NCBI GenBank assembly: GCA_025558075.1
Contig: JAHLKF010000007.1
Location: forward strand, 744,001-808,000
Origin: Gaertneriomyces semiglobifer
Taxonomy: Eukaryota; Chytridiomycota; Chytridiomycetes; Spizellomycetales; Spizellomycetaceae
Length of the DNA stretch: 64,000 bases
Direction: 5' to 3'
The notes under the pieces were generated by a model, which ran no database searches, was not told the origin of the DNA, and saw only the letters and a list, made by a program, of their open reading frames with translations. The translations under genes were made by a program, and so were the position numbers. Below are positions 11,017 to 23,100 of the stretch, one piece after another; the stretch's first letter is position 1; each line of letters starts with the position of its first letter.

Positions 11017-14000
11017 TTATCGTGTGACACGGAGGTCAACTCCGCTGTGAGGATCGATGTTTAGGCGCCCGTGTCGATCTTCATAAATCTTCGTGTCTAT
11101 GGTGTCTGTGGTCAACAACCTCCATATCTTTACCAGTTTCTCCTGGCCATAACGACGGACACGCCCGATCGCCTGCGTCTCGCATGCCGTGTAGATTTGA
11201 GGTGTGTCGGCCAGAAGAGGGCTCAAGAAAATCACATTATTTGCCACAGTCAGATTGGCCCCACTGGCGCTTTCGTCCATCACATTGAGCAATAGCACTT
11301 TAACACTGTTCTTGCCCTGTCCGTTCTGGAAGGTGCTGAGAGACTTGCTCTTTTGATGAGCAGTCCCTTTAACCTGTAAGAACGGTATGCGTGCATCGGT
11401 CAGAGCCTCGGCGACCTTTTCCATGAGATCAGGGAACTGAACGAAGACTAAGGTTCGCTCTCCCTTGAGGGCCTCAATCAACACGGTTAAATTTCTCAAT
11501 TTGGCGCCAAATTTCCCTACTGGCTCGTCTAGGTGTTCCACCTCAATGCTTTCCGAGAGCACCACATTGACAGGCCGTACTTGGGCGCGACATCCAAGGA
11601 CAGGACACTGTTGATCCTCAGCGTGCCAACGAAGGCACCTACGGCACCCGGCGTGACCACAACACGAAAGAACTGCCAGCTCGGCAATGGGTATTCCGTC
11701 CTGATTCAGGTTCTCCTCACTGCAAAACTTCCCAGGGCACACTGCTTCGTACATTCCATTTCGAAACTCGGATAGTTGAAGGCTGCGGATGATCTTAAAA
11801 TACCTCAAGGAGCGAACCCGTCCAACCAACTCGCGCACGTTTCGGCGGAGCTGCAAGACAACTAGTTCACGCAAGTACCAAACCTTGTCTTCTAGTGATG
11901 TGGGCATTTCGTAAACCGACTCAGACTCGTCCGCCTTAACCTTCCGCTTGCCCTTGCCGGTAGTAGTACTCTTCGTAAGTGCACGTTGGTCCGTACCACC
12001 ACCGGATGTAGGGTCGGCTGTGCCAAATAGATCTTTGTCAACGCCATCGTACTCAAAGTTCAATCGCCATGTTGCCGCATCTTCCGAGTACTTCCCACCT
12101 GCTGCTTTCATGCACCCAGTTTCCTCTAAAATTTCAAACATGATATTTCTGACCGCAGGATCATCCGCATTTCCCTTCCGCTGATCGTCCAACCAATGAC
12201 GGAAGTGATCGTGATCTGGAAAACCGCCCTTTCTCATGATTTCATGATGTAAATCCTTGGCTCGAGAAATGTCCCGTACGAGATCGCGTCGACATTCCTT
12301 GAATTGCTCAGTACGTTCCTTAACAATCAAGTCACATGCCTCACGTGCATTGGATCCCTCTTGGTGATACTTGAGCCCGAGGTCGAAGTGAGAGCATCTT
12401 TTGAGTAGGGCCTCTTCTGCAGAGCTGGACGACCCAAGCGCTTCTTGTACTCTGCGTTCCTTGTCACCTTTCGTTTTAAGCCCCTTTCTGGTATTCATTT
12501 CCATTGCCAACAAATGATGTTCCAATTCCAGATATATGGCTCTTTCTGCCGCAGGAAGACGAACAAACTGCATCTCGAGCTTTGATGGGATTTCGTCAAT
12601 CTCAGCAATGTTCTGTCGCACAAACTTATTCAGAAACAATTGTGCGACTTCCCTTCGTCTAGCATGCCACGCCGGTGTATGCACCTCACGAAACGAATGA
12701 AATGCTTCTGCCTTCGTCAATTCAGACGTGCGCCTCCTATCAGATGAACCCTCAGAGTAATCGTCGACCCCCAAATGCACACCCAGAAAAGCAGCAATGC
12801 CTTTGACCGCATTAAAATCATGTACGGGTGGGGTGCCCGATAAAACCCATCGGAAAGTTGATTTCAATCGGGTGATAGCAGCATGTTCTCGACCTTTCAA
12901 GTAAGTGAACTCATCGATTACAACACGATTGAACTGAAACATTTCCAGCGCCGGACATTTCATCTTCCTCCAGTCCCTTCGGACATCTGAAGAACTGAAT
13001 TTCCAGGGATCTTTTTCTTCAGATGTGACCTCAATTGCGGCTGGCTTTCTGTCTACGATCGGCTTGGCTGGCTTCTTGCTAGCTTGTTTTGCCTTCACCT
13101 TACGAGCCGCTGATTTGGTTGATTTGGATTTTTTTGCTTCGCCCTCGCTCTCATCGTCCACTTCCTCTTCCGTCTCAGAAGTCGGTTCGAATTCCGGTTC
13201 AAGTTCACTTTCAGCAATGGCGTCGTCTGACTCTTGCTCCTCCTCTATCGGATCTTCGTAGTCGCTTTCATCCACAACAACGACCGCCTTCTTCTTTGAG
13301 CGTCGTATTGGTATTATCTCCTCTTCACTGTCGTCACTGTCAACGTGGCTGAAATCGAGTAACGTCTGAGCTTTTCTGGGCACCCCCCTAGGCGTAGCCA
13401 AAAGCCCATTTGCCATCTTATAGGCACGAACGATTTCGTTGCAGCCACTCAAGTTATCTTCATCTTCCCATGTATGCTCCGAAGGGTCATCATAACCCTT
13501 CCAGTGAACGAGATATTGTCGGATATTCCGTACCTCGTCGCGCCGATGCTGAAGAATCTTATCTACTTCATATTCGCCTTCAGCGAGAGGTTCGTCGCTC
13601 GCGTCCTCGCTCTCTTCCATCACAGAAACTTCCTCAACTAAGGTTGCTGGTACAATCTCTCCAGTTTCCACTGGTGCTCCATCGAGGGTTCGTGCACGAG
13701 AACTCGATTTGGCAGAAACACTTTTCTTGGGACGCTTGTTCTCTGGTGGTTTCGTTGCACCACCGGTATCATGTGAATCATGACCGTCTTTGGTTTCCGC
13801 GACCGCTCGCTGACGCTTTGACTTCACTATGGTGGCCAACGCCATATCTCTAGCATCCCGCATGCGCTCTTGTAGTCGCGCGGCACCATGTTCTTGAAGC
13901 ACGTCCACAGATTCTTTTAAAGCATCCAAAATCTCTTCGTATCGGGTGATGAAGTGGCGTCGGCCATTGACACTGCTCGGTAGCGGCCCATTCGCCGCTA

Positions 14001-17000
14001 AGGCAGTCAAATGACCCCAGTAAATATCACTGCTAAAGATACGTGATGCAATCACGATGATGTCCACAGCCATGAAATCAGCAATACTGTGCCTGCTCAG
14101 GTCTTTAACGTCAGCAATTTTCAGTATTGACAGTTCCCTACCAACAAACTTGTTGATCTCGGAAGGCCACTGCTCGACCAGATGTGGAGGAACAACGATA
14201 AGTGTAGCTTTGAGCGCAATCGCGTTCTTTAAAGGGGTCGGCATTGGCGCCTGTAAACCGCGAGCGGTAGCGATGAGTCCAACCGTGATGGCAGTCTTCC
14301 CATAGCCCACTTCATCTGCCAAAACTCCCCCGCGCACTAGAACTCCTTGCTCTGCCTTCCCTTCAGCTCTCCATCCCAACGGCTCTAATAGTGCTTCGGA
14401 CGTCTCCTCTTCAATGAACGGGTCGGCATCTGGGCTTTCTTGTGCTAGCATCCAACTGAGTGATCTCAATTGTTCAGGTCTCAATGGATGCTTCCGGAAA
14501 TGAGGTGGCTGGCTGTGCTGTGGGTCATGACGATTACTGGACAGCTGGAATGGTTCCGGTTCGGCAACCACATGTTTATACCCGGTGGTTAGTCTCCACG
14601 ACAAGCACGGTAGGGTGTTTCGGTTCTTCGATGGCAATCTTGACAAAGCGCGGTGCATGAGCGATGCCAAGTTTACCCCTATCCTAAACTGACCAACCGC
14701 GCCATCCACACGTAATTGCACCACGAATGGAGGTGGCCGATGCTTCAGATCTTGTTCATATCTGACTGCTTGTCGTGGATCTTCCTCAGGAACAGTCTTG
14801 TTCCCGTTGACTACCCATGTAAGAACCGGTTCTGCTGGCGCGCAGCGCTGACATGGTGTGCGCTTCTATAATAGATTTCCACCACATCTCAGCCACGTTG
14901 CATGAACGAAAGGTTGGTCAGTTACATACCTGTAGCGACTCCAGCTCATAATCGACTTTCACCCACTGATTAAGGCTGGGAATGAGAGGTAATCGTTCGG
15001 TGATCCAAGCCAGTGACCGGAACGTAATATGACCTTTATGTTGAAGGTCGACGCACTCCCATTTCCCTGGAGGCCATATGGCGTCTGCAGTGGTGAGTGG
15101 CACTTCGCCAGCAAATAATGCTGCGGCGGACGCACAGGCATTAAGGTCGTTGCGCACCTCCAGTGTTTTTACGGGCATGTGGAGCGTCAGCTTCCGGGTG
15201 TCCGGAACACACAGTTTCAATGTTTGGATGTTAATCCATTTGGCCGTGACGAAGATGCGGACACGCTCAGGCTGAGATGAAGCGCTTGGTCGCCACTTGC
15301 TGTCCAATGATGCATAAATAGGACGCTCCTCCCCGTATTGCAATCGTCGAGTCACGCTTGAGAATACGAAGGAATCTTGGGAAGCATCTCCAGATCGCGT
15401 AGGATCGAAAAAGAAGTATATCGGCGGACCGCTGGTTTCTGGACATCGCTTGTGTAGAGCGCCCATCGCCGTTCCGCATTTCTCTAGTAGCGTGTAGGTT
15501 CCTGATATGTCGTGTTCCAAATACTGATGAGCCTCATCAGTAATGGTTGTAACTTCCACCTGTGACCACCATTCCTTGCGCTCCAATTCACCCTGAAGGC
15601 CCAAGCGAGCTTCCCAGGATGGCACAAGGTCCCCGATGCCCCTCAATTGCACCTGGAAGGATGCCGATGCGGGTATACGGACTGACCAGTCACCACTCAA
15701 GAGGTCATGGGATTGGGCCGAATCTAAAGGCATTCTGGCAACAGGCTGGGATAACAGTTTACGCAGCGGGCTTTTCACGATTTCATTAGCAGGGGATTTG
15801 ACAAACAATCTCCATTCCGGCTGCACTTGATCTAAAACCAACTCCAGAATTGCTGACGGTGCCTCATATGTCACCGTCCATATGTCCCGTCGTTTCAACT
15901 CACGGTATCTGAACTCGGCAGCCTCCCCCACTGCATGAACGACCGTGTCTCTCCAAGCGTCCCAGCTCTCATGATCGCACGATGCGCGTTCGCGAGCAAG
16001 CTCGAGCGTACTTGCTGAAATACCTGCCACGGACAGCACCATGGGCAGGACAGTCTTCAAGCGTTTGCCAAACGCAACAGGATCCAGACGTGCAACATCG
16101 AAAGGAGCGTAGCGATGCTCAGGCCTTCCACTACAAGTGTTACATGCCGAATAACCGCAGTCTTGACATATTTGCGTGGCCGATGCCATACCCGTACGAC
16201 CCTCACATTCGCAATGGCGCGCGCTTCTCTGTGCGGCGTCCAAAATTTCAGACAATGATACTGACTCGTACTTGGCTAAATCAAGCGAAACAGATTCAAG
16301 GTCGGATACATCAGCGACGTTGGGCTGATTGGGTTCCTGTAGAAGTGACGCTGCTGATTCACTAGCCCTCGACCCTGCCTCCAACGCGTCGGAACCGAGT
16401 ATTAAGGCAGCAAGGATGCAAGTTCCCACTACTGTAGTAGTCATGGCATTGCCGGCTAAGTCGGCCAATTGATCATCTGACTCGCGAGTTAACAGAAGCT
16501 CGTTAATAGGCAGTCCCTGAAGAGACAAAGCCTCCAACCCAACAAGAGGACCTCCTCGATTCGTGATGTACGGAATCATAGAAGGTGTCAAGCATGGGCA
16601 AATGCTGAATAAGCCGCTAGCGGTGGTTCGATCAACGTTCTGCGACAGATTCCACACGAGAGTCTTGTAGGAGGGATCTACCCCAGTTTTAGCCATTCGG
16701 AGGTAAGAGATGTCCATCAAATCAAGTACTCGCTCAGTTTGAGTGCGCCCCCAATCATTCCATGAATTGTCAGGAAGTTTACATATGCTACCATCTTCCC
16801 ATGCAGTCAATGGGCGTTTCTGTCCGAGATGCTCTTCGTTGCGTGCACGATCGTGACGCTGCGCGCAACGATCCCAGTCCGGCCTCCGGTTTGAGCGTCC
16901 ATGTTTGAGGGACTGAGCCAGGTCCTCACGTACACGTTGTATTCGAGGATCATCTGCCGGCAGTAGAAAGGCTTCCAGTGGGCTAGATGCTGGGCGCGAC

Positions 17001-18229
17001 AACTCATCAACCGTTTTCTTCCACAATGCAGGCAAGTCTGTATCCTTTATAGTAGTCGCAAATAGATATCCTCGTGTGCGTGTATGAGGGATGTAGTAAT
17101 GTTTCGTATCAATCCGCATCCAGTCTGCACGATAATCCGCCTCTTCAACCGCAGCGATAACCTGGTTCCACGGAGCATTGAGCACATTCTCTAAGATGAT
17201 TAAAGGTGGGCGGTGTTTCTTCACCCAATCCATCATGCCCCTAAACGTCTTTCCAGACTCTCCTTTATCATGTAATCCCTTTTTTTCATTGTTGAGGTTG
17301 GAGTAGTCAACGCAAGAAGTGCCGGCAATGAGAAGATCAACGTTGCCAGGTACCGGGACCTCGGCTCCATACGCTAAACATAAGCATTAGATTGACTGAT
17401 TACCGTCTTTTCAAGAGGTAAAAGCAGGATTACCAGTAATGGCGGTGTCTTGACCAAGCTCACAGACGTCCCGAAATAATAATGGCGGCGCGAAGTTTCG
17501 TTCGATATACGCTTGTTTGAACGGTTCGATCTCACAACTAAAGACGTGCTCTATCTCTAAATCAACACCATAATGCAACTTTGCTGCTCTGTACATCATT
17601 TTTAGCTTGCTCCTTTGCTTGTCATCGAAGTCACTGTTCACTAACCTTGATACGAGATTTAGAGCCAATAAAGGACTTTCAGTGCCACTACACATTGTAG
17701 CCACACGAAGCTTACGCCCATTGAGCTTGCGGGCAACGTCGGCAACCTGGGAGAGAGATGATCCAGCACACGTCCCTGCATGGCACCAATATCGAATCCA
17801 TACCTCTCTCACTCTCTCCGTCAAGTCGGAGAAAATGTCTTCTAGGTTATGCAAAGGCGGATATTCCCCATTTAGTGCCGATGTGAGCTTTGCCTTCCTT
17901 GAGGTAGGCTCGTCTTCACCGCGGCCTACATCCTTAACGTCTGCATCTTTCCTGACCGTCGCCTTCGCACCGCGAGGCTTTGCAGCAGAAGCTCTAGCAG
18001 ATGATTCTCTCGATTTTGGAGAAACGAAGCTGAATGCTTCCAAGCTCAGCTGCTTGGTTGAGTCTGCGTTCCGAGCTCTCTGTCTTTTTGCTGAGGCAAG
18101 TTAGCAGGTAATTCAGTCTCGGAGTAATAGAGCGAAAACATCCATACATGAAGAAGTGCTGGTGGAACTCCCGTTCGTCACGGCATCCTCGAAGTCGGGG
18201 TCGTCGGGAGACGCCTTACGTTTTGCCAT
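11017..18229 (-). CDS. DNMT5: DNMT5-type cytosine methyltransferase / SNF2 ATPase
   Basis: Four exons (18229-18148, 18090-17434, 17373-14930, 14865-11017) join in frame to about 2343 aa. The methyltransferase comes first: AdoMet motif VATMCSGTESP near residue 160, catalytic-loop motif GTSCVDYSNLNN near 265 (Ser-Cys rather than Pro-Cys), LENV near 308 and a motif-VIII-like HTRTRGYL. A Cys-rich zinc segment (CQDCGYSACNTC) follows. The C-terminal half is a SNF2 ATPase: Walker A DEVGYGKTA near 1245, VVIDEFTY near 1710, VLSGTPP, and the motif-VI arginines in QAIGRVRRYGQ. A RING-like cluster lies near 2105-2155. Methyltransferase-RING-SNF2 in one chain defines DNMT5, the ATP-dependent maintenance enzyme for CG methylation. 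Unusually, the chromodomain (YLVHWKGYDDPSEHTWE) lies at about 1491-1545, between Walker A and motif II. The start was chosen at the ATG that opens the first spliced exon. Confidence 0.93.
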
Positions 18230-18395
18230 CTGGCTGGCTGGTTGCTATTGAGTCTTCGTTGTTCGGACTTGGATCTTGAAAGGTCGGGCGTCGTCCGAAT
18301 TACGTAAGACGTCCAGCGCGCCAAGAAAGTCGGCACTTTTAACAGCTACGGCCATAGACATTTGCTGCGACATTGTCTGTGAAAGGCGTACAATC
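18230..18395. promoter_or_regulatory. Short bidirectional promoter region
   Basis: Only about 166 bp lie between the DNMT5 start codon (-) and the start codon chosen for the membrane protein (+), so the two genes must share a compact divergent promoter. An in-frame reading of the + gene extends upstream to 18276, which would shorten the gap further. No specific factor site is identified. Confidence 0.4.
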
Positions 18396-19880
18396 ATGGA
18401 CAAGCCGTATTTTGCTAGCAAGCGGTATCCGTTATTGCTTCTAGCTGGAGTATCGCTGCTTTTCTTTCCGGTTTCCGTCCCGATTTTAAGTGGAGCGTAC
18501 CTCATACTGCTAGTGGCAGTCGCCTTGTACGCATGGTGGAATGCCCTTCAGGACTTTGGCAGGTTTGAAGCCCGACGACTACAGCTAGTTTCATTGCTCA
18601 CTACTTTAGGATGGGATGAGGAGGAACCAAGTGAATCTTCTACCCAGGGCCGACAGCCTCCGTATTCTGCAGACCGCGTTGTGGGAAAAGTGATCATGAT
18701 CCCACCGTTGCTGGTGTACGTGTGTGTCAAAGGAGTAACACATGCTTCGTTACTCGGCATGCGCTGGCTGATTGTGTCTTTATTTCGGAGTTTGCCTGCT
18801 CTACTCTTGGTGGTGGAAAGCATGGCGCGCATGGGCCTCGTTAATGGGAAGAAGTTGGCTGCTGCAGTTGGAGAAATATGGCGATACGTCTCAACGCCTG
18901 TTAGAGATATTCTCCTCACCATTCAGGAAGGGATAAGTACTCTCTGGTTTGGGGGATGGAAGTTGGCCATGGCTTGTTCTGAGTTTGCAATATCCCGAAC
19001 CCGACATCTACTAACCACTGCTGCTTCTGCGACGGGAACGATACTGACAGTAATCTACCGATATGGAACTGTTCTGGTACCGCACTTGCAGCATGCTTAT
19101 ATGACGATTTACCCGTTATTGGTGTGGGCAACTCAGAGTTTCCTGCTTCTCCCGTTAGCGTGGGCTGCTCACCGCCTATGGGACCTTATGGTCCTTACAG
19201 GAGCACTCAGCCGTAACACACTGCCCCTCACATGGATGAATTTGCAGCTTCTATACCACTCTTCCGCTGCCGGTTTTGTTTTGGACTTGATGCAACGTTG
19301 CCTTATCTTGACCGTGTCGTTGGCAGATAAGACATTCGTTACAATGATACGACAACTTCGTCGTGGGTATAATGCGGCACTAAGGACTTGCTGGAAGGCA
19401 TCCCTTGCGGTTCAGCCCTATCTTACGCTATCCACTCAACTTGTCGCTCGCGCACATCGCATGCTTCAGCAATACGGGATCTATAGCTGGATATTGTCGC
19501 TACCGCGGCGTTGCGTGGTACTTATGGATTCTATATGCTGCCTTCTGGAGCGCATTGTATGTGATGCAGTTGTCCACACGTATCACCTCACCCTCTCTGT
19601 ACGCACAATGGCCGAGCCTGCTTTACGCAGGTTAACAAATTTCCTCACGCCAGTTTTGACCGTTGTTGAACGATTTGGACGTCTGCTACGTACTGTTGGA
19701 CATATCTATTTTGTCTACGTACATGCATTATCGTCCTTCATTGTGTCCCAGATAACACAATTTTGCTACCATTTCATCGCAGAGGTTCAACGAGCTGCAG
19801 ACAACGCATTAACGACTTCGCAGTTTATTAGTTCTGAAGTGCGAACGTTTCTCTTAGTAAAGCGGTCTCATGATACATAA
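18396..19880 (+). CDS. Multi-span membrane protein, unknown function
   Basis: A single uninterrupted reading frame of 494 aa begins MDKPYFASKRYP at 18396. An upstream in-frame start at 18276 would add 40 residues, but that stretch lacks the hydrophobic character of the rest. Two adjacent N-terminal hydrophobic segments (PLLLLAGVSLLFFPVSVPIL, then LILLVAVALYAWW) look like membrane helices. After a short acidic loop the remainder is a run of hydrophobic or amphipathic helices rich in Leu, Thr, Val and Arg, with little loop sequence, ending in RSHDT. Being intronless over 1.5 kb is unusual in this window. I recognise no family. The extended amphipathic character could suit an organelle-shaping or lipid-associated protein, but this is speculation. 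Confidence 0.6.
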   Translation: MDKPYFASKRYPLLLLAGVSLLFFPVSVPILSGAYLILLVAVALYAWWNALQDFGRFEARRLQLVSLLTTLGWDEEEPSESSTQGRQPPYSADRVVGKVIMIPPLLVYVCVKGVTHASLLGMRWLIVSLFRSLPALLLVVESMARMGLVNGKKLAAAVGEIWRYVSTPVRDILLTIQEGISTLWFGGWKLAMACSEFAISRTRHLLTTAASATGTILTVIYRYGTVLVPHLQHAYMTIYPLLVWATQSFLLLPLAWAAHRLWDLMVLTGALSRNTLPLTWMNLQLLYHSSAAGFVLDLMQRCLILTVSLADKTFVTMIRQLRRGYNAALRTCWKASLAVQPYLTLSTQLVARAHRMLQQYGIYSWILSLPRRCVVLMDSICCLLERIVCDAVVHTYHLTLSVRTMAEPALRRLTNFLTPVLTVVERFGRLLRTVGHIYFVYVHALSSFIVSQITQFCYHFIAEVQRAADNALTTSQFISSEVRTFLLVKRSHDT

Positions 19881-20114
19881 TGTAATTATTTGGAGGAATA
19901 TACAGGTATACGCTTTTGTTAACCTCCCGGCCACTCACCTCCGCGGAAGATCATCTTGGACAAAGTCGGACACCTTCTAGGCGCGTTTTATCCGAGCTCG
20001 CGTCGGCAACTGTCGTCGACCATCAGCTTCAAGAGATCCGCTGATGAATGATGCAATATAGAGACTTGTATACGTGCCTTTGAACTGAACACTTCGATTC
20101 GTGCGAAGGTGGAC

Positions 20115-23100
20115 ATGTCCACGCAGTTGGTGCCGTTTGGATCTCCATCAGCAGCTAGACGGTCAACGCCCAATGTTCTCTTTCTCATCGATATCAGGCC
20201 TTGGTTGGGAGTGACGGATTCCTACGTTCTGGAGATTAAGCAGGCGGTTCTACGAATTCTGCTCTACTTTTATATTTATGTCGATGCTCGATTCTGTTGG
20301 AGTTACCGACTCCTTGATACCAGCGAGATCTCTGCGTTGGGCAACAAAGGAAGCCTAGGATTGTGTCACTCACAAGAATTTAACCCTGAGGCCTTAGCAC
20401 TGTTCGATAAAGCACTAGAGGAAGCATATGAAAGCACTTCCCATGGTCGTAGCAGCTCTGAATTGCCGCCAGCGCAAAGAGCATGTATTGCCCTACGGCG
20501 GTCGCTCACAGAGTTTCGATGGAATTGGGTGGCTGCCGCTGGGATGATGCCATCACCCGCAAAACCTACAGCTAGCCGTCAGCTGCAAGCTCCTGTCAGG
20601 CTGCGCAACCACCTCTTCATCATTACCCCTTTGCCTGGTTCCGCCTCGGACCTGTCCCAATTTGTTGGAAAAGCTCAACAGGGTCATAGCGTGCAAGCAG
20701 TCACCCCCATCGCACATCTTCAGCATTGGAAGAAGATGGATGCTCACCTGGATTTATTGCATCATGATTTGCTAAACGATGGGATGTGGACAGGAATTTT
20801 GGAACGACGAGCAGCCCTATGTTGGGTTGACCTTCCCCGGCAATTGAGCCATCCCGGAGCACTGATGGAGGTAGAATTATACCGCGGATTACATATTGCT
20901 GTGTCTCTAAGCATTCCCGACTAATCAAGCGCCTCTTATAGAGATCTTACATTCACGCAAGTATTTCTGCTACGCTCAGCGCGTATGGCGGGAGTGTTCT
21001 TTCCTCGGACACCCTTCTGCGTCCCCATTCCGGCGTTTCATTTGCCTCCCTCTTTCGTCTGCTGCGGGTGACAGTACTCGATCCTAGACTTGGTCGTTCC
21101 CTTTTATCAAAACAACGCAAGAGTAGAATGGCCTTGCTCGAGAATGCATTACTTCGCATCTGCTCATCGTCAAATTCTGAAGTGTGGTCCGGAAAGTTGT
21201 TGCTAGACTCGGAGGGTTCGTTTATGATCTCTCGAGTATTTTGGCACAATGCTAATTTTTCTTCTAGATTCCTCAAGCTCCGTTTTCAGGGAGTGTGAAA
21301 TTAAAGTACGGAGAATATCAAGGTGCGTGTTGGATGTCGATTCTACGAGTTTCCGGCATACCCGTGCTTATGGCCCGTGCTCGACAGTGTGGGGCACCGC
21401 AAACCATCTGTGCAGTCAAAGCGTGACAAAGCTATCCACGAATCCAGCACAATCAACTTCCCTGATGATCAAGCCTTCAAAATGCTTGCATCCGTTCCTG
21501 ATGCCAAAGTCAAAGCGTGCTGGATGGGCCAAGAGAAATTCGCGTGCTTGCCAAGTTCAGGACAGTCCTTTGGAATAGCACTAGCGGCATATGAGCAGCT
21601 GATGTCGCCGAAACGTGCACAAGGAATTGTGATTATTGTCTCGCTCAGAGCATCTGTGTCCGATGGGTATCCTAATTCCACAGCCGCCCGTGGTGCCGAA
21701 GAAAATCCGTTCGTAGTACCTTCATCAGAGGTCGATAGTACCCCCGACGAAGAGCATCAATATGGCATAATCACACCCGTGCATCCGGGTCTGTCGATTT
21801 TGGCTCTGGTACGAAAGGAGCACAAGTCGGCAGTCGATGAGCTGCTATCCTCCGATCATCCTGATGACATGGTTGTGGGAGGTAAGTTCAGCTCGCATGC
21901 CGTTACGTTTGCAGTCGATGACGTTGTTGGCTACAAGCAGAAAGTTCATGCGATGCAGCACTTGAACATTGGTATGACAATACTTTGGATACGGATGTGC
22001 GCAATTACTTATTCGACAGTGCCAAATATGTGGGTAATCCGATGAACTTGGCCGCGAACACCCTACACGTTTGGGATGCGCAAGCAAACCAGGAACGCGT
22101 AGAACGACAACAAGAAATGCGTCCCGCGTGAGTAGTAGTATGTGAATGTTGTTTTACTGCGTACTCATATCCTCCCTAGTACAGCACCTTCACCCATTCC
22201 CAAGGCCCCTATCACCAACCTTCCTCTTGACCACCAACAAAAGGATTCAGAAGCGGTCGACAAGCGTTCGCGGGCATTGCCCGAGCTACTACAAGAACTA
22301 AAAGCTCTATACCTGCGCGCACTGTACGAGCGTGATGTACGCTAGCACAGTTTTCTTCCTGAACTCTCGTATATGCATATGCTGATTCCGTTCTATAGAT
22401 GTCTATCACGTGCTTCCTAGAGCGAGCCTTGCCATCCACATATAGGTGCATCGAAGAACTGACCGACCCTGCTGATGCTCCTACCCAGTCCTCCGATAAT
22501 ACCAACACAGTAAGTCCATCGGTGGCCGTACGATTATTCCAGCAAGCTCAATCAGTGTTCTAGATGACCGCCGTGCTAGAATATGTAGTACAGCAAATCG
22601 TACGACCGATACCAAAACTGGAGGAAAAATATCGGCGGCTGCGGGACGCCCTTCTTCGAAACGGGTCGCTCAAAGACGATTCAAACATAAGCAAGGCCGA
22701 GCGCGACATGCTGAAGACTTGGAAGGACGGGACTTTAGCGGCCGCCGTGGCGCCGAAAATGCCAGATGAGCAACGACTGTTGGCGGCCGCGTTAGCCACG
22801 CAAAGAATTAAAGAGTGGGCAATCATTTATAAGCGTCTACGTGTGCATGTCCGTCGATGATCTCTTACGATGCGCTGTTAGGGCCAAATTGCAAATTCTC
22901 ATGCTCTTGGAATGCTTGAGGCTTGCACATCCAGAGAAGGGCATTCTGCTACCTTGTCTACGACATTGGTGTGAACAGCCGACTATAGAGCCTCTGCCGA
23001 AGACTGACTCGGCGTCAGTACACCTGCGTAAACGAAAATCATCGATTACGACCTCCGAAGATAACACAAAATCCAAGCGACGGAAAGCTTCTAGTGGGCG

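Noticed and set aside
11017..18229. Two separate genes: a SNF2 helicase and a DNA methyltransferase
   Set aside because: The intron at 14929-14866 joins the two frames exactly in phase, and the fused order equals the DNMT5 family.
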